NCBI GenBank assembly: GCA_021826835.1
Contig: JAKAYH010000007.1
Coordinates: 1 to 8,814, forward strand
Direction of reading: 5' to 3'
Source: Thermoplasmata archaeon
Lineage (GTDB): Archaea; Thermoplasmatota; Thermoplasmata; Thermoplasmatales; Thermoplasmataceae
DNA length: 8,814 nucleotides
Position numbers and translations under genes: made by a program. Shown piece after piece: positions 1 through 6,504 of this stretch. Under the pieces are notes generated by a model. The model saw only the letters and a program-made list of their open reading frames with translations. It had not been told where the DNA came from and did no database searches. Numbering within the stretch: position 1 is the stretch's first letter; each line of letters starts with the position of its first letter.

Positions 1-1067
1 CCGATCTGCCTCTCTTGCAGGGATATTCCTTTATGTGTCATTCGTGCGGGAACTTCGATTAAGGATTCAACGCCTCCAAGGCTTTCAGCGAGAGAAAATA
101 GCTTTAGGTTCTTCAGGAATTTCTCGACACTACTTTTGTCACTATCCATTTCGAACGAGAGCATTCCTCCAAAGCCTTTCATCTGTTTCTTTGCAAGGTC
201 ATGTTGAGGATGTGATGAAAGGCCTGGGTAAATAACACTTTTAACCCATTTTTGAGATTCAAGGTATTCTGCAATTTTCATTGCATTCTCGGCATGTTGT
301 CTCATCCTAACGCCCAAAGTCTTGATACCTCTCATAACAAGGTAACTGTCAAAGGGAGAAAGCATCGAACCGATTGCATTCTGGACAAACTTGAACTTTT
401 CAAAGAGCTCCTGATCATTTACCATTACAGCTCCTCCTATTGAGTCACTGTGTCCGTTGATGTATTTAGTTGTGCTATGTATAACAATATCTGATCCAAG
501 ATCCAAAGGATTCTGGAAATACGGGCTCGCAAAAGTATTGTCCACTGCCACAGAAATATTGCTCTCGTGAGCGATTTCTGATATCGCAGATATGTCTGCC
601 AATTTGAGGAGCGGATTAGTCGGAGTTTCTAGATAAACAAGTTTGGTATTGCTATCTATAAGGGGCCCTAAATTTTGAGAATTTCTTGCATCCATATACT
701 TGACTTCAATTGAAAAATTTTCATTAAGGATTTTATCAAATAGTCTCCTCGTTCCTCCATAGAGATCATCGAATGCGATTATATTGTCTCCGGGACGAAG
801 CAATGCAAGACATACGAGCGATTCAGCAGCAAGACCAGAAGAAAAAGCAAGCCCGAACTTGGCATTCTCTATCGCTGCAAGTTTCTTCTCAAGGGCATCC
901 CTGGTAGGATTTCCCGATCTGGAATAATCGTATCCACCTGTCGGTCTGTCAATGTCAAGGGTCGCAAACGTTGATGATAGATGAATAGGGTGACTCACGT
1001 CGCCGTAGGCTCCAGCCTTAAGATTGGGTTCTTCTCCAACATGAACAGCTTTTGTCTCAATCCTCAT
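1..1067 (-). CDS. metB: Cystathionine gamma-synthase/lyase family PLP enzyme, 3' end cut by window edge
   Basis: The minus frame is open for 355 codons from ATG at 1067 to the left edge, with no internal stop; family members are about 375-400 aa, so only a short C-terminus is missing. It is a fold-type I PLP enzyme of the Cys/Met-metabolism family. Visible landmarks are YSRSGNPTR (48-56; Tyr48 and Arg50 reach the neighbour's PLP phosphate), Tyr103 in DDLYGGTRR (ring stacking), ETPTNP (147-152), Asp176 in AVDNTF (pyridine nitrogen), and Lys201 in HSTTKYINGHSD (Schiff base). The C-terminal part carries SLGGVESL and PARMTH, typical of the family. Family members make cystathionine from an activated homoserine plus cysteine, or cleave it. 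Synthase, lyase and O-acylhomoserine sulfhydrylase cannot be told apart reliably here, so the symbol is provisional. The start is preceded by AGTGATC, a partial match to the archaeal anti-SD, and by a TATA box. Confidence 0.93.
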   Translation of the reverse strand, partial: MRIETKAVHVGEEPNLKAGAYGDVSHPIHLSSTFATLDIDRPTGGYDYSRSGNPTRDALEKKLAAIENAKFGLAFSSGLAAESLVCLALLRPGDNIIAFDDLYGGTRRLFDKILNENFSIEVKYMDARNSQNLGPLIDSNTKLVYLETPTNPLLKLADISAISEIAHESNISVAVDNTFASPYFQNPLDLGSDIVIHSTTKYINGHSDSIGGAVMVNDQELFEKFKFVQNAIGSMLSPFDSYLVMRGIKTLGVRMRQHAENAMKIAEYLESQKWVKSVIYPGLSSHPQHDLAKKQMKGFGGMLSFEMDSDKSSVEKFLKNLKLFSLAESLGGVESLIEVPARMTHKGISLQERQI

Positions 1068-1596
1068 TAGATCACTTCATTCAGATAGGCAATAGGATTA
1101 TATACTTTCCTTTAGAGAGTATCGCCAGTGAAAATCCCATAGCACCCTGTTCAAAAAGAACGATTTTGAATAAAACTATTATAGAGGACATAAAGTATTT
1201 TAATCTTTTATATTGCGTATAGAGGTGGATAACTTGAGTAAATAAATCTCCTTCTCAAATGATTTTTTAAACACAAATGTGTAGTAGGCGCACTATATTG
1301 TAAAAGATCTGGCAGAGACTGACATTTGCACTAGTATTAGGAAGAGTATTTGGATCAATTATAATGTAGTGTGAGAACTTTGAACAGAATATATAATGAT
1401 GTAGGTATATATCCTACTGAGCAAGATGAGCATAATAAAGAGGAAGCTAAAGTATCCATGTCAGGTAAAAATGTGACGATGCGGAGCGCGTTTCAAAAAA
1501 ATTATACAAAGTTTCTATACGAAAATCCATACTTAACCCCCTTTAAAATGGGTAACTAGTAATAATTCCCGCATACTCAAATTTAAAGTAACTTAG
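1068..1596. other. Intergenic region with no convincing gene
   Basis: These 529 bp separate two minus-strand genes. The right end of the metB-like gene's promoter lies at 1097-1104. A plus-strand GTG frame at 1371-1559 could encode 62 residues (lysine- and asparagine-rich, ending FKMGN). It has no SD, no well-placed TATA box and no recognised similarity, so it is not called as a gene. Short open stretches in other plus frames (about 1288-1374 and 1304-1366) also look protein-like but are broken within 30 codons. A near-palindrome ACACAAATGTGT (1271-1282) sits directly beside a TTTTTTAA tract. The region may hold remains of a decayed gene, but nothing is identifiable. Confidence 0.4.
1097..1104 (-). 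promoter_or_regulatory. TATA box of the metB-like gene
   Basis: The minus strand reads GGAAAGTATATAAT ending 30 nt before the ATG at 1067. The purine-rich stretch before the box could act as BRE. A start site about 25 nt downstream would give a leader of roughly 8-10 nt that just includes the AGTGATC SD-like element. The position fits archaeal TBP/TFB promoters; transcription itself is not shown. Confidence 0.6.
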
Positions 1597-2670
1597 CTAT
1601 TGTATGTAATTCTTCTGAGGTGAAGATCCTATCCCAGAAACATGATCGTTAAGGGATACCTCACCATTGTGAAGTGTTATACCTCCCTCTACCGGGTCCT
1701 CGATAATGTTGCTATATCCATCAAGGTCCGCATACCTTACCCCTGCCCTTGAAAGGGCGGCTACGAGACCCGCTGTATTCGCAAGGCGAGTTTCGACCAT
1801 ACATCCAATCATGACAGGTACTCCAAACGATTCTGCAGTGTCAATCATTTTTATTGAATCGGTCAATCCCCCAGATTTCATAAGCTTTATATTGATACCA
1901 TCCGCAGCTTCTTTGGACAATATGTCTGCAACATTTTTCGGAGTGAAGATCGCTTCATCAGCAAAAACGGGAATTGTGCTGTTGTCTCTTACAAATTTCA
2001 AGCCAGATATATCGTTGGCTTTAACGGGTTGTTCCAAGAACTCTACGTTATAGTCTTCCAATTTGCGGGAAATTATAACAGCCATCTTTGGAGTATAAGC
2101 TTGATTGAAATCGACATAAAGCATAGGCCTTGTTCCAATAACTTCACGAACTGTTTTCACCCTATCAACATCATCGTCGATTCCGGATCCCATTTTTATC
2201 TTGAATACCTTGATTCCCTGTGACTTGAGTTCCTCCGCCTGCTTTCTTGCCGATCGACTATCCACAAGATCAACCGTATACGAAGTTTGGATACTCCTTT
2301 TGTGATTTCCAAGTAGTTTCGTAAGATTCTGCCCGGCTTTCTTTCCTATTACATCCCAAAGAGCGCAATCTATTGCATTCCTGCTGGCCTTAGAGGATTT
2401 CATAGCCCCTTTCATCCTATCGTTAACGAGTTCAGGTGACTCTTCCATACCGATTAGATTTTTTGAAAACACTTCGAGCTCATTTTCTATCGAACCTATG
2501 GTGTCACCAGTGATAAATGGTGTAGTTGTAGCTTCTCCGAATCCAATCTCGCCGTCATCAGACTCCAAGGACACAAAGAAACCTTCATAAAAATCAGTAG
2601 AACCTAGTGCAATCTTGAAAGGTTTCCTCATCTCTAGCTTTATCTTCGAAAATTTAACAGTTTTTATCAT
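1597..2670 (-). CDS. Dipeptide epimerase (enolase superfamily, L-Ala-D/L-Glu epimerase type)
   Basis: A 357-aa protein from ATG at 2670, the usual length for the family. The N-terminal capping domain precedes a (beta/alpha)8 barrel of the muconate-lactonising subgroup. Counting from this start, the catalytic machinery is complete: KIK at 157-159 with Lys159 as one acid/base; metal ligands Asp187 (VDFN), Glu213 (FLEQP) and Asp238 (ADE); and Lys262 (NIKLMKSGG) on the opposite face. YADLDG holds an Asp-x-Asp pair (315 and 317). Its 53-residue spacing from the second lysine matches Bacillus YkfB, where the pair binds the dipeptide amino group, so dipeptide epimerisation is more likely than cycloisomerase or OSBS activity. 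The exact dipeptide is unknown. The frame extends upstream to a TTG at 2757. That extension is rejected because it adds 29 residues ahead of the conserved domain and contains a TATA box placed for a leaderless mRNA starting at 2670. Confidence 0.9.
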   Translation of the reverse strand: MIKTVKFSKIKLEMRKPFKIALGSTDFYEGFFVSLESDDGEIGFGEATTTPFITGDTIGSIENELEVFSKNLIGMEESPELVNDRMKGAMKSSKASRNAIDCALWDVIGKKAGQNLTKLLGNHKRSIQTSYTVDLVDSRSARKQAEELKSQGIKVFKIKMGSGIDDDVDRVKTVREVIGTRPMLYVDFNQAYTPKMAVIISRKLEDYNVEFLEQPVKANDISGLKFVRDNSTIPVFADEAIFTPKNVADILSKEAADGINIKLMKSGGLTDSIKMIDTAESFGVPVMIGCMVETRLANTAGLVAALSRAGVRYADLDGYSNIIEDPVEGGITLHNGEVSLNDHVSGIGSSPQKNYIQ

Positions 2671-2692
2671 CGAGAGTGTTAGATTAGAGCCG

Positions 2693-2701
2693 AATATTAA
2701 A
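2693..2701 (-). promoter_or_regulatory. TATA box of the dipeptide epimerase gene (leaderless start)
   Basis: The minus strand carries TTTAATATT centred about 27 nt before the ATG at 2670. This is the normal archaeal TATA-to-start-site distance, so transcription would begin at or next to the start codon. No SD-like sequence precedes the ATG, which agrees with a leaderless message and supports 2670 rather than 2757 as the start. Confidence 0.5.
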
Positions 2702-2757
2702 TTATTCTTGAGTGCGCTGCTCTTTGCGGTTCTTTTGATTTTTAGTTTATCACACAA

Positions 2758-3092
2758 GCGATATGTTAGCAGAAATGTTGTAGTATTCGTTTAACAATCA
2801 GGTATGAAAATAATCAAAGTGGCCCAAGTTTTATGACGCCTAGCCATGCAATTAGAAAACGTACCTATTCAGTCTAATGTGTAATTTAAGAAAATGAGAT
2901 CGTGGAACATTTATACATCTTGGGTATGTCAAGGAAATTTTATCAAGATTTATAAATCCTTCAGTCATAGAATAGATATTAATTGACATCAGAATCATTT
3001 GCAAGACAACAGAATAAAATGATGAAAAATCTCCTGCAGAAATCTATTGCCAAGACTCTTCTTCACTATCTGTTTACTCATTAGTGAGCTAA
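2758..3092. other. Intergenic region with TATA-like palindrome and very short frames
   Basis: These 335 bp lie between the PHP gene and the epimerase gene. Two TATA-like motifs are visible on the plus strand, TTTATACAT near 2910 and a perfect 12-bp palindrome, GATTTATAAATC (2947-2958). Downstream of the palindrome a short plus frame runs to a TAG at 3082-3084. Read from TTG at 2983 it gives 33 residues; from ATG at 3019 it gives 21 (MMKNLLQKSIAKTLLHYLFTH). It resembles a basic N-terminus leading into a membrane segment, but it is too short to call. No tRNA or other structured RNA was recognised. Confidence 0.4.
2947..2958. promoter_or_regulatory. Palindromic TATA-like element
   Basis: GATTTATAAATC equals its own reverse complement, so it could seat TBP in either direction. 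Rightwards it would start RNA near 2978, just ahead of the TTG at 2983. Leftwards it would start near 2928, more than 250 nt before the epimerase ATG. Function is inferred from sequence alone. Confidence 0.3.
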
Positions 3093-4055
3093 TCAGAGAA
3101 AGACAGGATTCGTAAAGCTCAAAGGGTGATTTCTTTTCCATAGCTCAAGCCTGATGAATCTGTCGCCCGATTCAACCTCAATGGAAGACTCTCTCTTTGC
3201 ATTTGGTTCGACAAGAGAGCGAACTGCGGATTTTATGTAAAGTTCAAGCCCCTCTGTATAATTCTCTATCGTGTAATTCAAATTGTCAGATAGGAATACC
3301 ACTGCGCTGTGAGTATCCCTGGCGATAGAAAAGCTACCTTTTCTAAGAGCCTTGAGCAATAAATTTTTCGTGCTAGCATCCTTCAGAGCCAAAACTTGAG
3401 AACCTATATCAAAGAGATGGTTCACATGGAAGTCGTTGCCTGCAAAACACCAAATCTTCAATCCATGAACAAGGAGTTTTTGCCATAGTTCCAATGCCTT
3501 CAGATTTTCCTCATTCCATTTCCCATTCCAAATTTCAATAGCATCTGCAAGACTGTAGCTTTCGTCACCCCATAACCAAGCATCTTTCTTGAACGGATGA
3601 TTAATTGAAATGAAAGCGCCTTGTTTCCTAGCTGCAGATGCGGCCTCAGGAAAACTCTTAGGTTCGTTCGGCTCAACATTTTTGAAGAAGCCAGATTCTG
3701 GATCGATAGGACTGGTTAAATTAATGAAGTTTGAATGCCCTTTTTTTTGTCCCCACTCCTCTCCAGATATCAGAATGTCATCTTCTTGGTATATTAAGGG
3801 GAGAGTATTATGGTCTGTGACTACAACAAATCGAATATTGTTCTTCTTTGCCAACTGCACAAGTTTCCTAGGGCTGCTCATCAGAAGTTTTGTCGCCTGC
3901 CGCTCCAGTGGCCAAAGTACTTTGTGAAATACACCTTCCCCGCTCAATTTATTAATTGAATACCTAGAATGGCAATGAGCCTGCACGTAAACTACTCTAT
4001 CTTTTAGTTTCATTTGAGATTGTCCCTTTAGCCTTTGACATTTCGTAATGGACAT
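3093..4055 (-). CDS. PHP-domain metal-dependent hydrolase (CehA/McbA type)
   Basis: A 320-aa soluble protein with every hallmark of a trinuclear-metal PHP hydrolase: HCH at 27-29, TDHNT (Asp81, His82), SGEEWG (Glu99, Glu100), GHSNF (His107), SINHPF (His153) and GNDFH (Asp208, His210). The order and spacing, with IEIWNGKWNEEN between the last two motifs, resemble the CehA/McbA family, which includes carbaryl and other ester or carbamate hydrolases as well as phosphoesterases. The natural substrate cannot be deduced. There is no signal peptide and no polymerase-like domain, so this is a stand-alone PHP enzyme and not a DNA polymerase appendage. The start is uncertain. ATG at 4055 gives the full frame; ATG at 4013 (residue 15) gives the more typical N-terminus MKLKDRVVYVQAHCHS. 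Neither has an SD. The gene stands alone, with gaps on both sides and its own putative promoter. Confidence 0.87.
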   Translation of the reverse strand: MSITKCQRLKGQSQMKLKDRVVYVQAHCHSRYSINKLSGEGVFHKVLWPLERQATKLLMSSPRKLVQLAKKNNIRFVVVTDHNTLPLIYQEDDILISGEEWGQKKGHSNFINLTSPIDPESGFFKNVEPNEPKSFPEAASAARKQGAFISINHPFKKDAWLWGDESYSLADAIEIWNGKWNEENLKALELWQKLLVHGLKIWCFAGNDFHVNHLFDIGSQVLALKDASTKNLLLKALRKGSFSIARDTHSAVVFLSDNLNYTIENYTEGLELYIKSAVRSLVEPNAKRESSIEVESGDRFIRLELWKRNHPLSFTNPVFL

Positions 4056-4105
4056 TTCTGATTAGAGGATGTTAACGGTAATCATAATCCTATTTCCTGT
4101 CGATC

Positions 4106-4115
4106 TTTTTAAAAA
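4106..4115 (-). promoter_or_regulatory. Candidate TATA box of the PHP hydrolase gene
   Basis: The palindromic AT tract TTTTTAAAAA lies about 55 nt upstream of the ATG at 4055. Transcription would begin near 4085, leaving a leader of about 30 nt. A weaker TTATGATT around 4085 is an alternative that would give an almost leaderless message. The stronger box overlaps the tail of the decayed OrfA described next. Confidence 0.35.
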
Positions 4116-4370
4116 GCATCTATGACAGGGACATGATCACACAAGACTCCTGAAATCATCGATCTCTTTTTTACATTCATTCCCACTGACAATTCTTTAA
4201 GGGCTTTGCTCCCATCTTGCAAAGAAATGTCCCTTCCATCCGCAGAACTGTACTAAAGAGGTTGGATATCTGTGGCACAGTTCTGCAATACATCTCGATG
4301 TGAACGATTCTATAACTATCTCGACCCTAGCCTCGAACGTGAATTTCTCAGCAATTTCAAATCGTTTTAT
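4109..4370 (-). pseudogene. Decayed IS3-type OrfA (transposase HTH subunit) remnant
   Basis: The minus frame from about 4370 encodes a recognisable Transposase_8-like helix-turn-helix. KFTFEARVEIVIES corresponds to the family's 'F..E.K..V.L.LE' helix, and CIAELCHRYP...QFCGWKGHFF corresponds to 'IAELCRKY.IS..QFY.WK..FL'. The frame has no ATG; the likely start position is ATA (4368-4370). It is interrupted by TAA (4197-4199), after which the same frame continues as GNECKKEIDDFRSLV, like the basic coiled coil that follows the HTH in OrfA. At about 4139 the similarity shifts frame to DHVPVIDAF and ends at TAA (4109-4111). The total of about 87 codons fits OrfA (90-100 aa). No OrfB integrase part remains on either side. 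IS3 membership is judged by eye from the HTH pattern; another family with a Transposase_8 domain is possible. Confidence 0.6.
4242..4286. repeat. 10-bp perfect inverted repeat inside the OrfA remnant
   Basis: GCAGAACTGT (4242-4251) and ACAGTTCTGC (4277-4286) are exact inverse copies separated by 25 nt. Both arms fall within codons of the OrfA HTH remnant (opposite the AELC and VQFC codons), so the symmetry may simply be a by-product of coding sequence and not a functional site. Confidence 0.3.
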
Positions 4371-5039
4371 TCTCTGGAGTACGCAGGAGCTTCTTAAAGC
4401 CCACTTTGCGCCAATACCATGCGCCTATCTCGCAGTGTATTATATTTCTTGTAGCTGTCCAAATGTAATATTTATCGTATCCCCCTCATATTTGAAAAAC
4501 ATTCAACATATCCCGAAAAGAAGAACGGTCGAAAAGCCTACAAAGCTAAATATCTTGAATATCATTCAAGTACTAATACACGCCTTGAATCATTCAATTT
4601 GATCCTGGTGAAAAAGGCAAAAAAAGATCTTAGTTCGAGACCTTTGAGCAATTGAAATTCACAAAACTGAGGAAGATTTCAGGAAGGAATTTCGGTGGGT
4701 ACAAACATATTGAGTTCCAGAAATGAATCAAAAAAAGGGCAGGAAAAGAGTGCACCTAAGTCGGAGCATAACGATTTTTAATCTTTTGTTTCTGTTCTCG
4801 TGACTATATTTTTCTCAGTGAAGACCTAAGTTGTCAAAGAAATAATTCTAATAAAGAGAAACGGTCTTATTCAATCTCAATAACTCCGACGAAAAAAGAG
4901 ATCGAACAGATCGGACATTCTTCCTTGGTTGTATTCAGTCGTTTTTAGTGGAGTCTATTAGCAGTAATCTCTCAAAAATGTCTTGCCAGTATCGGAGTAA
5001 ATAACAAAGAAGGGATGACACGACTAAGTAAAGAAAACA
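4371..5039. other. Long gene-poor stretch upstream of the GH1 gene
   Basis: About 670 bp without a supportable gene. A plus-strand frame from 4300 to 4602 (100 codons) exists but lies opposite the OrfA remnant in its first part and shows no family resemblance. A separate plus frame at 4634-4726 reads as 30 protein-like residues (rich in F, K, R and G, with SGRNFGGYKHIEF) between two stops; it could be the tail of a degraded gene but was not recognised. On the minus strand, short pieces near 4390-4490 also look protein-like but switch frames. No tRNA, CRISPR or long repeat was seen. The overall picture is transposon and gene decay. Confidence 0.4.
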
Positions 5040-5047
5040 TTTAATAC
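5040..5047 (+). promoter_or_regulatory. TATA-like box upstream of the GH1-deacetylase operon
   Basis: TTTAATAC is centred about 18 nt before the ATG at 5062 and about 25 nt before the in-frame ATG at 5068. The second distance is ideal for a leaderless message beginning at 5068. A second weak candidate, GTAAATAAC around 5001, would instead give a leader of about 36 nt that includes the GGAG element. Confidence 0.35.
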
Positions 5048-5052
5048 GAAAA

Positions 5053-5058
5053 TGGAGA
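5053..5058 (+). promoter_or_regulatory. SD-like GGAGAT before the GH1 start
   Basis: GGAGAT lies 3 nt (GGAG core 5 nt) before the ATG at 5062 and partly matches the archaeal anti-SD complement GGAGGTGATC. It favours 5062 as the start if the transcript begins upstream. It would not be transcribed if the 5040-5047 box is used. Confidence 0.4.
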
Positions 5059-5061
5059 TAA

Positions 5062-6504
5062 ATGTCTATGAAATATACTTTTCCTAAGGACTTTCTTTGG
5101 GGGACGGCAATATCGGCTTTTCAGACAGAGATGGGCGGTTCTAAAGACTCAATATCGAGCGGTTCAGATTGGTTTGTCTGGGCCAGGGACAAGGACAATA
5201 TTAAAAGAAAATTGGTCAGTTCCGACCTGCCGGAAAATGGCGATGGATTTTGGGACTATTATATGGATGACATCGACAAAGCATATTCATTACACAATAA
5301 CGCCTTTAGGCTTAGCGTGGATTGGCCAAGGATATTTGGAGAAGATACTTCCAACATACCTGTTACCTTAAAAAGAGAAAATGGCTTCCTTGCGGATGTC
5401 GAGATAAGCGAAAAAGGTATGAGAGATCTCATCAAAATGGCTAATATGAAAGCTGTTAATCACTACAGAGAAATTTTCAGTTACATAAAAAGTAAAAGAA
5501 TGAAGGTATTTCTTACGATTTATCACTGGCCATTGCCGCTCTGGCTCCATGATCCAGTTTCCTGTCATATGGACATAAGTAAATGTTGTAATAGAGGATG
5601 GATTGACGAGAAGACTATCGTTGAATATGCGAAGTACACTTACGCTTTAGTGTACCTGTTCAGGGATCTTGTTGATATATGGGAGACAATAAATGAGCCC
5701 GAGGTCATAACTTTCCAAGGATATGCTTTTGGGAACACGTCAGGTTTTCCACCGGGTCTATCAGATCTTACGCTTGCTATTCAGGTTTTGAAGAATCTGG
5801 CTTTGGCACATAACATAGCAACAAAAATAGTGAGGAAACTTGCACCAGGATCTCTCGTAGGGGTAGGAATTAATCCATCTTATTACGAACCGGCAGACGA
5901 CAATGAGATGAGCGTCGTTGCAACAGAATTTGTGAGATACTTCACAAATTACTGGTTTTTAAACGCAGCTATTAATGGCGAATTAGATTTAGATTTTGAC
6001 ATGGAGACTGATCATAAATTGATTTCAGTCGAAAAACCAGATTATATCGGTCTAGATTATTACCAGAGAATAATAGTGAGATTCAAACCTGATTCTGCAG
6101 GGATTTCTCCTGAGAGTATAGAATTTATGCCGTGTCGTAACTGCACAGACTTCATGTGGGACATATTTCCTGAGGGCATAAGACAAGTAGTTACTGACAC
6201 TTATCACAGGTACAAAATACCAATTTACATTCTGGAGAATGGAATTGCCGATGCGAATGACATTAAAAGATCAAAATTTATCATCGATCATTTAAAATAT
6301 CTTAGTCTAGCAATAAGTGAAGATTCGATTCCCGTTGGTGGTTATTTTCATTGGAGTCTTATTGATAACTTTGAATGGGCAAAGGGTTATTCAATGCGTT
6401 TTGGTCTGTTTAGTGTTGATTACACAACTAAGGAAAGAAAAGCCAGAGATTCAGCACAGGTATATGCCAAGATTTGCGAGGCAGGTGAAATAGATGAACA
6501 GTGA
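5062..6504 (+). CDS. lacS: GH1 beta-glycosidase, LacS-like (beta-galactosidase/beta-glucosidase)
   Basis: A 480-aa, full-length family 1 glycoside hydrolase, close in length and sequence to Sulfolobus LacS (489 aa). It is a retaining enzyme on a (beta/alpha)8 barrel. The acid/base is Glu212 in WETINEPE and the nucleophile is Glu392 in YILENGIAD. Sugar-binding positions are also kept: Gln21 (AFQTEMGG), His155-Trp156 (YHWPLPLWLHDP), Trp431 (HWSLIDN), and Glu438-Trp439 (FEWAKGYSMRFG). SDLPENG (54-60) and VNHYREIF (132-139) are shared with the archaeal branch and support an intracellular enzyme without a signal peptide. It would release terminal beta-linked galactose, glucose or related sugars from oligosaccharides; the preferred sugar cannot be read from sequence. 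An in-frame ATG at 5068 also gives a typical start (MKYTFPKDFLWG). The last 11 nt overlap the deacetylase gene, so the two form an operon. Confidence 0.95.
   Translation: MSMKYTFPKDFLWGTAISAFQTEMGGSKDSISSGSDWFVWARDKDNIKRKLVSSDLPENGDGFWDYYMDDIDKAYSLHNNAFRLSVDWPRIFGEDTSNIPVTLKRENGFLADVEISEKGMRDLIKMANMKAVNHYREIFSYIKSKRMKVFLTIYHWPLPLWLHDPVSCHMDISKCCNRGWIDEKTIVEYAKYTYALVYLFRDLVDIWETINEPEVITFQGYAFGNTSGFPPGLSDLTLAIQVLKNLALAHNIATKIVRKLAPGSLVGVGINPSYYEPADDNEMSVVATEFVRYFTNYWFLNAAINGELDLDFDMETDHKLISVEKPDYIGLDYYQRIIVRFKPDSAGISPESIEFMPCRNCTDFMWDIFPEGIRQVVTDTYHRYKIPIYILENGIADANDIKRSKFIIDHLKYLSLAISEDSIPVGGYFHWSLIDNFEWAKGYSMRFGLFSVDYTTKERKARDSAQVYAKICEAGEIDEQ
6483..6488 (+). promoter_or_regulatory. Strong SD (AGGTGA) of the deacetylase gene, inside the GH1 3' end
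   Basis: AGGTGA lies 5 nt before the ATG at 6494 and matches the archaeal anti-SD complement well. It is the best SD in the window, as expected for an internal operon gene, and decides for 6494 over the in-frame ATG at 6524. Confidence 0.7.

Noticed and set aside
1371..1559. Plus-strand GTG frame of 62 codons
   Set aside because: No SD, no properly spaced TATA box and no recognised family. Mentioned only in the intergenic entry.
1706..2053. Plus-strand frame of 115 codons
   Set aside because: Antisense shadow of the dipeptide epimerase, whose catalytic motifs are intact on the minus strand.
2671..2757. N-terminal extension of the epimerase from a TTG at 2757
   Set aside because: It adds 29 residues ahead of the conserved domain and contains the TATA box that fits a leaderless start at 2670.
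3610..3927. Plus-strand frame of 105 codons
   Set aside because: Antisense shadow of the PHP hydrolase.
4242..4286. Inverted repeat as a terminal repeat of an IS
   Set aside because: It lies inside the transposase-like coding remnant, not at the ends of an element, so it is listed only as a repeat.
4300..4602. Plus-strand frame of 100 codons
   Set aside because: Its first part lies opposite the decayed OrfA on the minus strand. The peptide has no domain resemblance, SD or suitable TATA box.
4631..4645. TTCGAGAC resembling a tRNA T-loop
   Set aside because: The flanking bases do not form a T-stem, and no acceptor or anticodon arm was found.
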